From: Pseudarthrobacter polychromogenes
GTDB lineage: Bacteria; Actinomycetota; Actinomycetes; Actinomycetales; Micrococcaceae
NCBI RefSeq assembly: GCF_014644495.1
Contig: NZ_BMKU01000001.1
Location: 1-64,000 of the forward strand
Direction of reading: 5' to 3'
DNA length: 64,000 nt
Each line of letters begins with the position of its first letter. Positions within the stretch are counted from its first letter, which is position 1. This document shows, piece by piece, positions 45,805 to 55,663 of the stretch. Under the pieces are notes generated by a model that did no database searches, was not told the origin of the DNA, and saw only the letters and a program-made list of their open reading frames with translations. The position numbers were made by a program, and so were the translations under genes.

Positions 45805-47319
45805 ATGACTACTGCTTCCGCGTCGAATGCTGCCTCCCTGCCCCCCGTTTCTGCCGACACTCCCGTGCGGGTCCGGTTCTGCCCGTCGCCCACCGGCACC
45901 CCGCACGTCGGGCTGATCCGGACGGCCCTGTTCAACTGGGCCCATGCCAAGCACACCAAGGGCACGTTTGTGTTCCGCATCGAGGACACGGACGCGGCGC
46001 GCGACTCGGAGGAAAGCTACCTGCAGCTGCTCGAGGCACTGAAGTGGCTTGGCATTACGTGGGAAGAGGGCGTCGAAGTGGGCGGCCCCCACGAGCCCTA
46101 CCGTCAGTCGCAGCGGCTGGACCTCTACAAGGACGTGGTGGCCAAGCTGATCGAGGGCGGCTACGCCTACGAGTGCTACTCGTCCCCCGAGGAAGTGGAG
46201 GCACGCCACCGCGCCGCTGGCCGCGACCCCAAGCTGGGCTACGACAACTTTGACCGTGAGCTGACAGACGAACAGGTGTCCGCCTTCAAGGCGGACGGCC
46301 GCCAGCCCGTGCTGCGGGTCCGGATGCCCGATGAGGACGTCACCTTTACCGACCTGGTCCGCGGCGAGATCACGTTCAAAGCCGGCAGCATCCCGGACTA
46401 CGTCATTGTCCGCGCTGACGGCTCCCCCCTCTACACACTGGTGAACCCGGTTGACGACGCACTCATGGGCATCACCCACGTGCTGCGCGGCGAGGACCTG
46501 CTGTCCTCCACGCCGCGCCAGGTTGTCCTCATCCGTGCACTCATGGAACTCGGTGTTGCCAGCTACATGCCGGAGTTCGGCCACCTGCCCTACGTCATGG
46601 GTGAGGGCAACAAGAAGCTCTCCAAGCGTGATCCGCAGTCCAACCTGTTCCTGTTGCGTGACCGCGGCTTCATTCCCGAGGGCCTCCTGAACTACCTGTC
46701 CCTGCTGGGCTGGAGCCTCTCCGCCGATGAGGACATCTTCACCGTGGACCAGCTCATCGAAAACTTCGACGTCCACGATGTCCTGGCCAACCCGGCGCGC
46801 TTTGACATCAAGAAAGCCGAAGCCATCAACGGCACGCACATCCGCATGCTTGCACCCGGGGACTTCCGGGAGCGGCTGGTGCCGTACCTGCGCACCGCCG
46901 GATATGTGGGGGAGCAGCTCACTGCGCGGCAGGAGGACATCCTTACCGAAGCCGCGCCGCTGATCCAGGAGCGCATCACCCTGCTGGGTGAGGCACCGGA
47001 CATGCTCGGATTCCTGTTCAAGGACGACGACGCCATCGACGTTGCCGACGACGCCCGCAAAGGCCTCCCGCAGAACCTCGACGAGGTACTGGACGCAGCT
47101 ATTGCGGCCCTGGACAGAGTCCAGGAGTGGACTGCCGAAGAGATCCAGGCAGCGCTCAAGCAGGCGCTCGTGGAAGACCTGGGCCTGAAGCCCCGGCTCG
47201 CCTTCGGACCCGTGCGCACCGCTGTTTCCGGCCGGCGCATTTCACCGCCGCTGTTCGAGTCCATGGTGATCCTGGGCAGGGAATCGTCCCTCCGCAGGCT
47301 CCGGGCCTTCCGTGGCTGA
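45805..47319 (+). CDS. gltX: Glutamyl-tRNA synthetase
   Basis: 504 residues, class [23 protein letters not shown] contains the HIGH equivalent (PHVG). ID box [23 protein letters not shown] equivalent is KLSKRDPQ. The C-terminal helical anticodon domain is complete. In actinobacteria it is non-discriminating and also charges tRNA-Gln for GatCAB. SD TTGGAG six bases before the ATG. tRNA-Gln and tRNA-Glu, its substrates, lie 1 kb downstream. Confidence 0.96.
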   Translation: MTTASASNAASLPPVSADTPVRVRFCPSPTGTPHVGLIRTALFNWAHAKHTKGTFVFRIEDTDAARDSEESYLQLLEALKWLGITWEEGVEVGGPHEPYRQSQRLDLYKDVVAKLIEGGYAYECYSSPEEVEARHRAAGRDPKLGYDNFDRELTDEQVSAFKADGRQPVLRVRMPDEDVTFTDLVRGEITFKAGSIPDYVIVRADGSPLYTLVNPVDDALMGITHVLRGEDLLSSTPRQVVLIRALMELGVASYMPEFGHLPYVMGEGNKKLSKRDPQSNLFLLRDRGFIPEGLLNYLSLLGWSLSADEDIFTVDQLIENFDVHDVLANPARFDIKKAEAINGTHIRMLAPGDFRERLVPYLRTAGYVGEQLTARQEDILTEAAPLIQERITLLGEAPDMLGFLFKDDDAIDVADDARKGLPQNLDEVLDAAIAALDRVQEWTAEEIQAALKQALVEDLGLKPRLAFGPVRTAVSGRRISPPLFESMVILGRESSLRRLRAFRG

Positions 47320-48067
47320 TGACCTCGCGGCGATGACAGCTGCCCGGACGGCCGGCGGCGTCCTGGACACGCCCTTCGGGGCAGTCCGAGGGGTGCTGTT
47401 CGACATCGACGACACGCTGGTGGACCTCGAGTTTTCGATGACCACAGCCCTTCGGGAGGTCAGTGAACACCTCCTGCCGGGCATGGACCAGGCAGGCTGG
47501 GATCGGTTCGGGCGCATCTTCACGCATGAAACCACCCACTATTACGACCGCTACCTGGCCGGGGAACTGACGTTCAACGAGCAGCGGCTGCTGCGCGGCC
47601 GCGCTGCCCTGGGCCACTTCGGGGTTGAGCTGGAAGAAGGTGAGCAATCCCACCAGTGGCTCACGGCATACGTGGAAAAGCAGCCCGCCTACGTGAAGCC
47701 GTTCCCGGATGTCATGCCGCTGCTGGACCTGCTGGACCAGGCAGGCGTCCCCTACGGCGCGGTCAGCAACAACGTCCACGACTATCAGCGAGCCAAGCTG
47801 GACGGCGCAGGACTTGAACGCGTCAGGCGCCTGGTGGGGACGGACACCCTGGGTGTGGCAAAGCCTGATCCGTCCATCTACCTGGAAGGTGTCCGGCTCC
47901 TGGGCACCGGACCTGCGGAAACGCTCTACGTCGGTGACAACCGCTTACTGGACGCGGAGGGCTCGACGGCGGCCGGCCTCTTGGGTGTCTGGCTCAACAG
48001 GGCGGGGGAGCAGGTGCAGGAATTCCGGGGCAACATGGTGTCGTCGCTGGGCGAACTTATCGCCTGA
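47312..48067 (+). CDS. HAD-family hydrolase
   Basis: 251 residues. Motif [16 protein letters not shown], motif [17 protein letters not shown], motif III Lys in [16 protein letters not shown], and motif [20 protein letters not shown]; a helical cap lies between. Substrate unknown, probably a small phosphomonoester. GTG start overlaps gltX by 8 bases; GDD loop spacing fits subclass I. Confidence 0.9.
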   Translation: MADDLAAMTAARTAGGVLDTPFGAVRGVLFDIDDTLVDLEFSMTTALREVSEHLLPGMDQAGWDRFGRIFTHETTHYYDRYLAGELTFNEQRLLRGRAALGHFGVELEEGEQSHQWLTAYVEKQPAYVKPFPDVMPLLDLLDQAGVPYGAVSNNVHDYQRAKLDGAGLERVRRLVGTDTLGVAKPDPSIYLEGVRLLGTGPAETLYVGDNRLLDAEGSTAAGLLGVWLNRAGEQVQEFRGNMVSSLGELIA

Positions 48068-48078
48068 GGGCACTCCGT

Positions 48079-48104
48079 GCGGGCCGGGCGTAAGCCCGGC
48101 CCGC
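48079..48104 (+). terminator. Terminator hairpin after HAD gene
   Basis: Perfect 11-bp stem GCGGGCCGGGC / GCCCGGCCCGC with loop GTAA, 11 bases after the stop; no T-run. Confidence 0.6.
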
Positions 48105-48225
48105 GTCCCCGCCCGGCACGCCGGAGGCCGATTTGTGCGAGCACGAAGTCTCGGGTAAAGTAATTTCTCGTGCTGAGGCGCACGGAGCAGGGCAAAAGCC
48201 CTGAAAACCGGCCCGAAAGTATCAT

Positions 48226-48297
48226 TGGGATATGGTGTAATTGGCAACACTACGGTTTCTGGTACCGTCATTCTAGGTTCGAGTCCTGGTATCCCAG
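48226..48297 (+). tRNA. tRNA-Gln (anticodon CUG)
   Basis: Seventy-two bases. Acceptor TGGGATA/TATCCCA, D arm with GTAATTGGCAACAC, anticodon stem ACGGT/ACCGT around TTCTGGT, T arm CTAGGTTCGAGTCCTGG. Discriminator G, CCA not encoded. A U-first acceptor pair is normal for tRNA-Gln. Confidence 0.95.
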
Positions 48298-48435
48298 CTC
48301 TGGTTTGAGCACTGATTTAGAGCCCAAAACGGAAGGTTTCAGGCGGTTCGCCGATTTGAAACCGAAGCGAAGTGTGTGAAACAATCACTGAGCTTGACCA
48401 GCGGAAACGCCGGTCAGAAGTACGGTAAAGTACAC

Positions 48436-48511
48436 GGCCCCATCGTATAGCGGCCTAGTACGCCGCCCTCTCACGGCGGTAACGCGGGTTCGAATCCCGC
48501 TGGGGTCACCA
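48436..48511 (+). tRNA. tRNA-Glu (anticodon CUC)
   Basis: Seventy-six bases including an encoded CCA. Acceptor GGCCCCA/TGGGGTC, anticodon stem CCGCC/GGCGG around CTCTCAC, T arm GCGGGTTCGAATCCCGC. The motif GGTAAAGTA occurs just before it and also upstream of tRNA-Gln. Confidence 0.96.
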
Positions 48512-48513
48512 AT

Positions 48514-48549
48514 AAAATGGTCCCGGGCAGACGCCCGGGGCCATTTTTT
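48514..48549 (+). terminator. Terminator of tRNA-Glu
   Basis: AAAATGG-CCCGGGC pairs with GCCCGGG-CCATTTT (one mismatch), loop AGAC, then a run of T. Two bases after the tRNA CCA. Confidence 0.9.
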
Positions 48550-48624
48550 GTTGTGTGCTGGAGCCCACCGGCAACGCGCGCCGGAACTGCGGCCGTGTGG
48601 AGCCCGAACTGGCATGATGTTGCT

Positions 48625-50418
48625 GTGACCTCCCCGAACGAGCAGGACCACCCGAATCACGCGCAGCACACGCCCACGGGCAGTGCCGGAGCCCTGGCTG
48701 CTGTCACGCTGCTGGAAGAGGTGCGGGAGGATCTGGCCGCCACCGAGCTGCCGCTTGCCCTGCCTGGCTCGGAGCAGGCCCGGCGTGAGGCAGCCAGTGC
48801 CGTGGCCCAGCTCGATGACTACATCCTTCCGCGGTACCGAAGCCTTGACGCTCCGCTCCTTGCCGTCGTCGGGGGCTCTACGGGTGCGGGCAAGTCAACC
48901 CTCGTGAACGGGATCGTGGGGCACCCGGTTACCCGCGCAGGCGCCATCCGTCCCACCACCCGCCAGCCCATCCTCCTGCACCACCCGTCGGAGGCGGACT
49001 GGTTCGAGGGCCAGCGCGTGCTGCCGAGCCTCAGCAGGATCCGTGGGTCCGTCACCAACAGCCCCGTGCCGGCAAACCGGGCAGGAGCGGTTCCGGATGC
49101 AGCCGCCATGTCTTCCCTTGTCCTTGTGGCAGACCCTGGAGTGCCCGCCGGAGTTGCCGTCCTGGATGCCCCGGACGTTGATTCCATCTCGGATGACAAC
49201 CGCAAGCTGGCCGCCCAACTCCTGGCCGCCGCCGACCTGTGGGTCTTCGTTACCACTGCCAACCGTTACGCCGACGCCGTCCCCTGGAAACTGCTCCTCA
49301 ACGCCGCTTCGCGGGACATCATGGTGGGGGTGGTCCTGGACAGGGTTCCCCCGGGTGCGGAAGAAGAAGTCAGCGAGGACCTGCGCAGCCTCCTGGACCG
49401 GGAAGGCCTCGGCGCGGCGCAGCTGTTCGTCATTCCGGAGACCACCCTGGATCCGATGGGCATGCTGCCCGCCGGGGCCGTCCAGCCGCTGCGGGCCTGG
49501 CTGGCGGACCTGGCCGCCGACGCCGCCGGCCGGTCCGACATCGCCCGCCGCACGTTGAACGGGACCGTCCGGGCGATGGCAGGGCGCGTCTCCGCCGTCG
49601 CGCAGGCCGCGCGGGAGCAGCAGCACGCCGCCGCCAACCTCGAGGATGCTGCGGTCGGTGCCTACCGGGACGCTGCGGACCGCATCCTGGATGCCACGAG
49701 GGACGGCGCCCTCCTGAGAGGGGAGGTACTGGCCCGCTGGCAGGACTTTGTGGGTACGGGGGAATTCTTCCGGACCCTCGAGCAGAACGTGGGACGGTTC
49801 CGCGACCGCGTGGGTGCCTTCTTCCGTGGTGAACCCGCACCCGCCGTCAGGGTGGAGGCTGCCATCGAGACCGGCCTGCAGGCAGTCATTGTTGACGAAG
49901 CCGCCAATGCTGCCGAGGACACTGACCAGCGCTGGCGGAACGATCCCGCCGGGCGCCAGCTGCTGGGTACGGATGACCTCTCCGGCACAACGCCGGGCTT
50001 TGAAGACCGCGCCGCCGCTGAGATCAGGGCCTGGCAGGAAGCCCTGATGGACATGATCCGTACAGAGGGCCAGGGAAAGCGGACGCAGGCCCGCTGGCTG
50101 TCCTTCGGCATCAACGGACTCGGCGCCGCGCTGATGATCGTCGTCTTTTCCATGACGGCGGGGCTCACGGGACTCGAGGTGGGCGTCGCCGGAGGAACCG
50201 CCGTCGTGGGCCAGCGGTTGCTTGAGGCCGTCTTCGGCGAGGACGCCGTCAGGCGCATGGCCGAAAAAGCGCGCGAGGACCTTCACACCCGGTGCCTGGT
50301 GCTGCTGCAGGAAGAGAGGCGCAAGTTCCTCTCCCGCCTGCCGGACTACGACGACAGCACCCAAGACACCCTGGCCGCGCACGCCGCTGCCCTGGTGCGC
50401 CTGGCGGACAACGCATGA
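48625..50418 (+). CDS. Membrane-associated dynamin-like GTPase, first of a pair
   Basis: 597 residues. Walker A/G1 is GSTGAGKST (84-92) after a helical lead. The G3 site reads DAPD (181-184), and where a G4 N/TKxD should stand is VVLDRV (236-241), so base recognition may be altered. A long helical region with AREQQHAAANLEDAA and GEFFRTLEQNVGRFRDRVGAFFRG follows. Near the C-terminus is a hydrophobic segment GLGAALMIVVFSMTAGLTGLEVGVAGG (about 500-525), then a helical tail. This resembles bacterial dynamin-like or IniA/DynA-type membrane GTPases, but assignment is by architecture only. GTG start with CATGAT 6 bases upstream, possibly leaderless. Confidence 0.8.
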   Translation: MTSPNEQDHPNHAQHTPTGSAGALAAVTLLEEVREDLAATELPLALPGSEQARREAASAVAQLDDYILPRYRSLDAPLLAVVGGSTGAGKSTLVNGIVGHPVTRAGAIRPTTRQPILLHHPSEADWFEGQRVLPSLSRIRGSVTNSPVPANRAGAVPDAAAMSSLVLVADPGVPAGVAVLDAPDVDSISDDNRKLAAQLLAAADLWVFVTTANRYADAVPWKLLLNAASRDIMVGVVLDRVPPGAEEEVSEDLRSLLDREGLGAAQLFVIPETTLDPMGMLPAGAVQPLRAWLADLAADAAGRSDIARRTLNGTVRAMAGRVSAVAQAAREQQHAAANLEDAAVGAYRDAADRILDATRDGALLRGEVLARWQDFVGTGEFFRTLEQNVGRFRDRVGAFFRGEPAPAVRVEAAIETGLQAVIVDEAANAAEDTDQRWRNDPAGRQLLGTDDLSGTTPGFEDRAAAEIRAWQEALMDMIRTEGQGKRTQARWLSFGINGLGAALMIVVFSMTAGLTGLEVGVAGGTAVVGQRLLEAVFGEDAVRRMAEKAREDLHTRCLVLLQEERRKFLSRLPDYDDSTQDTLAAHAAALVRLADNA

Positions 50419-52031
50419 GCCGGCACAGCGACACCCGGGAGGCGACCCGGCTTGACCGCCGGCTTTCCGCCCTCAACGACGCCCGCGAGCTTGGCGAAGG
50501 CGTCCTTCCGGACGAGTCCCTGCAGGAAGTCTTCAGTGTCCTGGAGCGCGCAAGTTCACGGCGTTCGCTCTCTGCGGACCACACGGTGGTGGGATTTTTT
50601 GGTGCCACAGGCAGCGGAAAATCCTCCCTTTTCAACGCGGTCAGCGGCGCGGAAATTGCGACGGCGGCAGCGCGCCGTCCAACGACGTCGGAACCTTTGG
50701 CAGGGGTCTGGGGTGCGGACGGCAGCGAACCGCTGCTGGACTGGCTGGAAGTCCGCAACCGCCACCACGCCGCCGCCGTCGACGGATTCGCGGACGAGGA
50801 CACCGGCCTGATCCTGCTGGACCTGCCGGACTTCGACTCCACCAAGGCATCCAACCGTGAAGTGGTACAGCGGATGGTGGGAATGGTGGACGTCCTGGTG
50901 TGGGTCCTTGATCCGCAAAAGTACGCCGACGCGGCAGTGCACAACGACTTCCTGTCCCGCCTGGCCTCGCACGGCGCGGTGACCCTGGTGGTCCTGAACC
51001 AGGTGGACCGGCTGCCGGAACGTGACGTGCAGCCCGTCCTGGAATCCCTGCGTTCCATCCTTGCCCGGGACGGATTAGCCAAGGTCCAGGTGCTTGCGGC
51101 TTCGGCGTTGACGGGGGCCGGCGTTGACCAGGTCCGGGCTGCCATCCGTGGGGCCGCCGTCAAGCGCAAGGCCCAGTCGCAGCGGCTTGCTGCCGATATC
51201 ACCAGGGCATCAGCGGAACTGGGTGCTGTGTCCGGCGAGGGGACCGCGGCCGGTGTACGGCCTGCGGCCATTAACCGCCTGGCCGACGAACTGGCTGTGG
51301 CAGCCAACGTTCCCGTGGTGGTCCGCGCGGTGGGCCAGTCCTACCGGCTGGAGTCCGTCAGGCGCACGGGCTGGCCGGTGACCCGGTGGCTCTCCCGGTT
51401 CCGTGCTGATCCGCTGCGCCGGCTCAATCTGCGCAGCGCGGCGCCATCGGAACTCAACCGGACATCCCTGCCACCGGCAGGAGCGCCGGAGCGGGCACGC
51501 ACGGACGCCGCAGTGCGTGAATTCGCCGATGCCGCGAGCACCGGGGCTCCCGGGCCTTGGCGGGCCGCCATCAGGGGAGCCGCCCGGGAGGGGCGGGAAC
51601 GCCTCCCCGATGCACTTGACCAGGCCATCGCCGGAACGGACCTCGCCGCCAACCGGAAGTCCTGGTGGTGGGGAGTTTTCAATGTGGTGCAGTGGCTGGC
51701 GCTGCTCACCGTCCTGGGCGGGCTGGGCTGGCTCGGCGTCCTGGCGGCCCTGGGCTATTTCCAGATGCCCGTGCCTGAGGTGCCCCGGGTGGAGGGGTGG
51801 CCAGTTCCCACCCTGATGATTGCCGGGGGTGTGGTGCTGGGTATTTTCCTGGCCATCACCGGCCGCTTCATAGCCGCTGCTGCGGCCAACATACGGGCGG
51901 CGAGGGCACGGAAGCGGCTCAATGCCGCAGTGGCTGCTGTTGCGCAGGAACTCGTGGTGGAACCGGTGGAACTGGAGGTCAGCAGGCAGGCCGCATTCGA
52001 TGCTGCGCTCAGGACGGCTGCAGCCGGCTAG
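50415..52031 (+). CDS. Membrane-associated GTPase, second of a pair
   Basis: 538 residues. Complete GTPase motifs: G1 GATGSGKSS (63-71), G3 DLPDFDS (136-142), G4 NQVD (195-198), G5-like AASALTG. Two TM helices (about 420-445 and 464-485) form a hairpin near the C-terminus, followed by a short helical tail. ATG overlaps the stop of the first GTPase in ATGA, so both are made together and may form a heteromer at the membrane. Family context: DynA/DynB in Streptomyces and IniA/IniC in mycobacteria are also adjacent pairs. The last 23 bases overlap the convergent DUF1697 gene. Confidence 0.82.
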   Translation: MSRHSDTREATRLDRRLSALNDARELGEGVLPDESLQEVFSVLERASSRRSLSADHTVVGFFGATGSGKSSLFNAVSGAEIATAAARRPTTSEPLAGVWGADGSEPLLDWLEVRNRHHAAAVDGFADEDTGLILLDLPDFDSTKASNREVVQRMVGMVDVLVWVLDPQKYADAAVHNDFLSRLASHGAVTLVVLNQVDRLPERDVQPVLESLRSILARDGLAKVQVLAASALTGAGVDQVRAAIRGAAVKRKAQSQRLAADITRASAELGAVSGEGTAAGVRPAAINRLADELAVAANVPVVVRAVGQSYRLESVRRTGWPVTRWLSRFRADPLRRLNLRSAAPSELNRTSLPPAGAPERARTDAAVREFADAASTGAPGPWRAAIRGAAREGRERLPDALDQAIAGTDLAANRKSWWWGVFNVVQWLALLTVLGGLGWLGVLAALGYFQMPVPEVPRVEGWPVPTLMIAGGVVLGIFLAITGRFIAAAAANIRAARARKRLNAAVAAVAQELVVEPVELEVSRQAAFDAALRTAAAG

Positions 52032-52554
52032 CTGCGTCCCGGACCTTGACCAGCGTCCGCAGGTTGCGCGTCGTGGTTGCGGCCTTGAACCTGGTTTTCG
52101 CGGAGATCCTGCTGAAGGGGCTGTCCAGGGTTCCGCCGGCCGGTGCCAGCCAGGCCAGCGCCTCCGGCCCCAGCCTCTTCTGCTGATGTCCTTCCAGTGC
52201 AGCCCCGGCCGCATCGAGTTCATCGAGCACTTCCTGGTTCGAGGAGAGCGTGATGTAGGTATGGGTGGCCTTGTCGTCGTCAGGGTAGGGGCACGCCGCC
52301 ACGAGTTCTGAGACCCGGCCGGCTTGGAGGACCACCACCCAGGCATCATAGCCAAAGGCATCCCGGAGGCACTTCTCACACGTGTGCTTGACAGCGGCGG
52401 CGCCGAGGTTGCTGGTGAGGACTACGTTTCCGCTCGCAAGCAGTGTCCCGGCATCCTGGAAGCCGGCAGCCTGGAGGGCGTCCCGCAAGGCGGCCATTTT
52501 GATGTTGATGCCGCCCACGTTGATGCCACGGAGAAAAACCGCATAGCTGCCCAT
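52009..52554 (-). CDS. DUF1697 domain protein
   Basis: 181 residues. Starts YAVFLRGINVGGINIKMAALRDAL, then TLLASGNVVLTSN, ending FSRISAKTRFKAATTTRNLRTLVKV, the standard DUF1697 pattern. Function unknown; cytoplasmic. Its 3' end overlaps the GTPase gene tail-to-tail by 23 bases. Confidence 0.92.
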   Translation of the reverse strand: MGSYAVFLRGINVGGINIKMAALRDALQAAGFQDAGTLLASGNVVLTSNLGAAAVKHTCEKCLRDAFGYDAWVVVLQAGRVSELVAACPYPDDDKATHTYITLSSNQEVLDELDAAGAALEGHQQKRLGPEALAWLAPAGGTLDSPFSRISAKTRFKAATTTRNLRTLVKVRDAASRLQPS

Positions 52555-52604
52555 GGCGAAATCCTAGCGCCGGGCGGGCTGGTTGTGGCGGCCTGTGCCG
52601 GGCG

Positions 52605-53324
52605 TCAATCGTTGTTTTTGCGGAGGGCTTCGGTGAGGAGCCGTCCGGCGTTGCACACTACTTCCGCGTGCAGCCGGCCGGGTTGGCGGGTAAGGCGCTC
52701 AATGGGCCCGGAAATGGAGACGGCGGCGATGACCCGGCCGGACGGTCCCCGCACCGGTGCGGAGACGGAGGCGACCCCCGGTTCCCGTTCGCCGAGGCTC
52801 TGTCCCCAGCCCCGGCGTCGTACTCCTGCCAGGACTGTCGGCGTGAAGCGTGCTGACTGCAGTCCCTCGAGAAGGCGGTCATGGTCTTCCCACGCGAGCA
52901 GCACCTGCGCCGCCGATCCTGCCTTCATGGACAGCTGGGTGCCTACGGGGATGGTGTCGCGAAGGCCGATGGGCCGTTCGGCCGACGCCACGCACACGCG
53001 CCAGTCACCCTGGCGGCGGAAAATCTGTGCGCTTTCGCCGGTGGCGTCGCGCAGCTGCATCAGGACGGGCCCGGCGGAAGCTATCAGACGGTCCTCGCCT
53101 GCCGCCGATGCCAGCTCAACCAGGCGGCTTCCCAGGACAAAGCGGCCCTGGATGTCGCGGCTCACCAGGCGGTGGTGGACCAGGGCGAGGGCAAGGCGGT
53201 GGACAGTGGGCCGGGCCAGGCCGGTGGCTGCCACGAGCTGCGCCAGCGTGGTGGGGCCGGCTTCGAGCGCATCAAGCACCTGGGCCGCTTTATCAATGAC
53301 ACCGACTCCACTAGAATTGTCCAT
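52605..53324 (-). CDS. IclR-family regulator of leucine genes (LtbR/NdgR-like)
   Basis: 239 residues. N-terminal wHTH: TTLAQLVAATGLARPTVHRLALALVHHRLVSRD; C-terminal effector domain includes SMKAGSAAQVLLAWEDHD and GVASVSAPVRGPSGRVIAAVSISGP. Divergent placement directly upstream of leuCD is the hallmark of LtbR (Corynebacterium) and NdgR/AreB (Streptomyces), which control leucine and other amino acid genes. The shared intergenic region holds a palindrome also present before ilvD. No Shine-Dalgarno precedes the ATG at 53324, so the transcript may be leaderless. Confidence 0.88.
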   Translation of the reverse strand: MDNSSGVGVIDKAAQVLDALEAGPTTLAQLVAATGLARPTVHRLALALVHHRLVSRDIQGRFVLGSRLVELASAAGEDRLIASAGPVLMQLRDATGESAQIFRRQGDWRVCVASAERPIGLRDTIPVGTQLSMKAGSAAQVLLAWEDHDRLLEGLQSARFTPTVLAGVRRRGWGQSLGEREPGVASVSAPVRGPSGRVIAAVSISGPIERLTRQPGRLHAEVVCNAGRLLTEALRKNND

Positions 53325-53337
53325 GTAATGATATTGC

Positions 53338-53356
53338 CGTCTCAATATCTGAGATG
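53338..53356. promoter_or_regulatory. LtbR/NdgR-type operator between regulator and leuC
   Basis: CGTCTCA, atatc, TGAGATG: 6 of 7 arm positions pair, and 17 of 19 bases equal the ilvD element at 28040-28058. It lies 14 bases from the regulator start and 82 from leuC, so it could act on both directions. Confidence 0.75.
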
Positions 53357-53437
53357 CAAATCTTTCGGCTGGCGCAGGGCGGAGCCGTCCTGATTCAGTT
53401 GATCTCATCAGCCAAACAGCAGTGAAGGGAGATGGCC

Positions 53438-54892
53438 ATGGCAAAGACATTGGCCGAGAAAGTCTGGGACGCACACGTGGTGCGCAAAGGTGATGGTGAC
53501 GGTGCCAACGCCCAGCCCGACCTTCTCTTCATCGACCTTCACCTGGTCCACGAGGTGACGTCCCCGCAGGCGTTTGAAGGCCTGCGCCTGGCAGGGCGCA
53601 AGCTGCGCCGCCCGGACCTCACCATCGCCACGGAGGACCACAACACTCCCACGCTGGACATCGACAAGCCTATCGCCGACCTCACCAGCCGCACCCAGAT
53701 CCAGACCCTGCGCAACAACTGCGCCGAGTTCGGTGTCCGGCTGCACAGCCTCGGGGACGCGGAGCAGGGCATCGTCCACGTGGTCGGCCCGCAGCTCGGT
53801 CTCACCCAGCCGGGAATGACAGTGGTCTGCGGCGACTCCCACACGTCAACGCATGGTGCCTTCGGCGCCCTGGCCATGGGCATTGGCACCTCTGAGGTGG
53901 AGCACGTCATGGCCACCCAGACGCTCTCCCTGAAGCCATTCAAGACCATGGCCATCAACGTCGAGGGCACACTGCGTCCCGGCGTGACCGCCAAGGACAT
54001 CATCCTGGCCGTCATCGCCAAGATCGGCACCGGCGGCGGGCAGGGCTACGTCCTGGAATACCGTGGATCCGCCATCCGCTCGCTGTCCATGGACGCGCGC
54101 ATGACCATCTGCAACATGTCCATCGAAGCCGGTGCCCGCGCCGGCATGGTGGCGCCGGACGAAACCACCTACGCCTTTATGGAGGGCCGTCCGCACGCTC
54201 CCCAGGGCGCCGACTGGGACGCCGCCGTCGAGTACTGGAACACGCTGCGCACCGACGACGACGCCGTCTTCGACGCCCAGGTTGACCTGGACGCCGACAC
54301 CCTGGAGCCCTTCGTCACCTGGGGCACCAACCCCGGCCAGGGCGTCTCGCTGTCCGAGTCCGTGCCGTCCCCGGAGGACTTCGGCGACGAGAACGCGAAG
54401 GCTGCCGCCGAGCGGGCGCTGCAGTACATGGGGCTGGAGGCCGGCACCCCGATGAAGGACATCCGCGTGGACACGGTGTTCCTGGGCTCCTGCACCAACT
54501 CCCGCATGGAGGACCTGCGGGCTGCCGCGGACATCATCCGCGGACGCCAAAAGGACCCCAACGTCCGGATGCTGGTTGTTCCGGGCTCCGCGCGCGTACG
54601 GCTGGAAGCCGAGGCCGAGGGCCTGGACCGCGTGTTCAAGGACTTCGGCGCCGAGTGGCGCTTTGCCGGCTGCTCCATGTGCCTGGGCATGAACCCGGAC
54701 CAGCTGGAGGTGGGGGAGCGCTGCGCTTCCACCTCGAACCGCAACTTCGAAGGACGCCAGGGCAAGGGTGGCCGCACCCACCTGGTGTCCCCGGTGGTCG
54801 CCGCTGCCACCGCCATCCGGGGCACCCTGAGTTCGCCGTCGGACCTTGATCCGGCCCCCGAATCCGCCGCCATCCGCACCGACGCAGCCTAG
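53438..54892 (+). CDS. leuC: 3-isopropylmalate dehydratase, large subunit
   Basis: 484 residues, aconitase family. Isomerises 2- to 3-isopropylmalate with a [4Fe-4S] cluster. [26 protein letters not shown] and cluster Cys in [13 protein letters not shown] and [32 protein letters not shown] region. Two ATGs (53432, 53438) are in frame; AGGGAG abuts the first and is 6 bases from the second, so 53438 is chosen. Eight bases separate it from leuD. Confidence 0.95.
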   Translation: MAKTLAEKVWDAHVVRKGDGDGANAQPDLLFIDLHLVHEVTSPQAFEGLRLAGRKLRRPDLTIATEDHNTPTLDIDKPIADLTSRTQIQTLRNNCAEFGVRLHSLGDAEQGIVHVVGPQLGLTQPGMTVVCGDSHTSTHGAFGALAMGIGTSEVEHVMATQTLSLKPFKTMAINVEGTLRPGVTAKDIILAVIAKIGTGGGQGYVLEYRGSAIRSLSMDARMTICNMSIEAGARAGMVAPDETTYAFMEGRPHAPQGADWDAAVEYWNTLRTDDDAVFDAQVDLDADTLEPFVTWGTNPGQGVSLSESVPSPEDFGDENAKAAAERALQYMGLEAGTPMKDIRVDTVFLGSCTNSRMEDLRAAADIIRGRQKDPNVRMLVVPGSARVRLEAEAEGLDRVFKDFGAEWRFAGCSMCLGMNPDQLEVGERCASTSNRNFEGRQGKGGRTHLVSPVVAAATAIRGTLSSPSDLDPAPESAAIRTDAA

Positions 54893-54900
54893 GACACGCC

Positions 54901-55512
54901 ATGGAAAAGTTCACCACCCACACCGGAATCGGCGTCCCGCTGCGGCAGAGCAACGTGGACACGGACCAGATCATCCCCGCCGTCTACCTCAAGCGGATCA
55001 CCCGGACCGGCTTCGAGGACGCCCTGTTCTCGGCATGGCGCAAGGACCCGTCCTTCATCCTCAACAAGGAGCCCTTCTCTGCCGGCTCCGTTCTGGTGGC
55101 TGGCCCGGACTTCGGTACCGGATCGTCCCGCGAGCACGCCGTCTGGGCGCTGAAGGACTACGGCTTCAAGGCCGTCCTCTCCTCGCGCTTCGCCGACATC
55201 TTCCGCGGGAACTCCGGCAAGCAGGGGCTGCTTGCCGCCGAACTCTCCCAGGACGACATCGAGCTCATCTGGAAGGAACTCGAGAATGCTCCGGGAACCG
55301 AAGTCACCGTGGACCTGGTGTCCAAGACGGTGGTGTGCGGAAACATCGTTGCGCCCTTCGAGATCGACGATTACACCCGCTGGCGCCTGCTGGAAGGCCT
55401 CGATGACATCGGGCTGACCCTGCAGCATGAGGCGGACATCACGGCCTACGAGGCCACCCGGCCCTCGTTCAAGCCCAAAACCCTGCCTGCGCGCCTTTCC
55501 TCCGCGGGCTGA
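54901..55512 (+). CDS. leuD: 3-isopropylmalate dehydratase, small subunit
   Basis: 203 residues, the swivel domain of the leuCD enzyme. [30 protein letters not shown], then [29 protein letters not shown], the substrate-binding loop. Co-translated with leuC. Confidence 0.95.
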   Translation: MEKFTTHTGIGVPLRQSNVDTDQIIPAVYLKRITRTGFEDALFSAWRKDPSFILNKEPFSAGSVLVAGPDFGTGSSREHAVWALKDYGFKAVLSSRFADIFRGNSGKQGLLAAELSQDDIELIWKELENAPGTEVTVDLVSKTVVCGNIVAPFEIDDYTRWRLLEGLDDIGLTLQHEADITAYEATRPSFKPKTLPARLSSAG

Positions 55513-55540
55513 AGCAGAGTTGCATGTCTTAAAAAGGTGC

Positions 55541-55570
55541 GACGGCGGCGCGCCACGCCCTGCCGCCGTC
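55541..55570 (+). terminator. Hairpin after leuD
   Basis: GACGGCGGC / GCCGCCGTC with a 12-base loop, 28 bases after leuD; no T-run, weak terminator. Confidence 0.4.
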
Positions 55571-55663
55571 GGCCGCGTATTTCGGTTCGGTAACGCAACC
55601 TCCTATGCTTGGTTGGAGCCTTTGCAAGGATTTGGGGGCGAGTGATCGTAAGGAAACCGGTAT

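Noticed and set aside
48150..48431. GGTAAAGTA motifs as tRNA promoters
   Set aside because: One copy lies only 5 bases before mature tRNA-Glu and neither has a fitting -35, so the promoter call is not supported.
48895..50382. 495-codon minus-strand frame over the first GTPase
   Set aside because: Shadow frame; the plus strand carries the P-loop protein.
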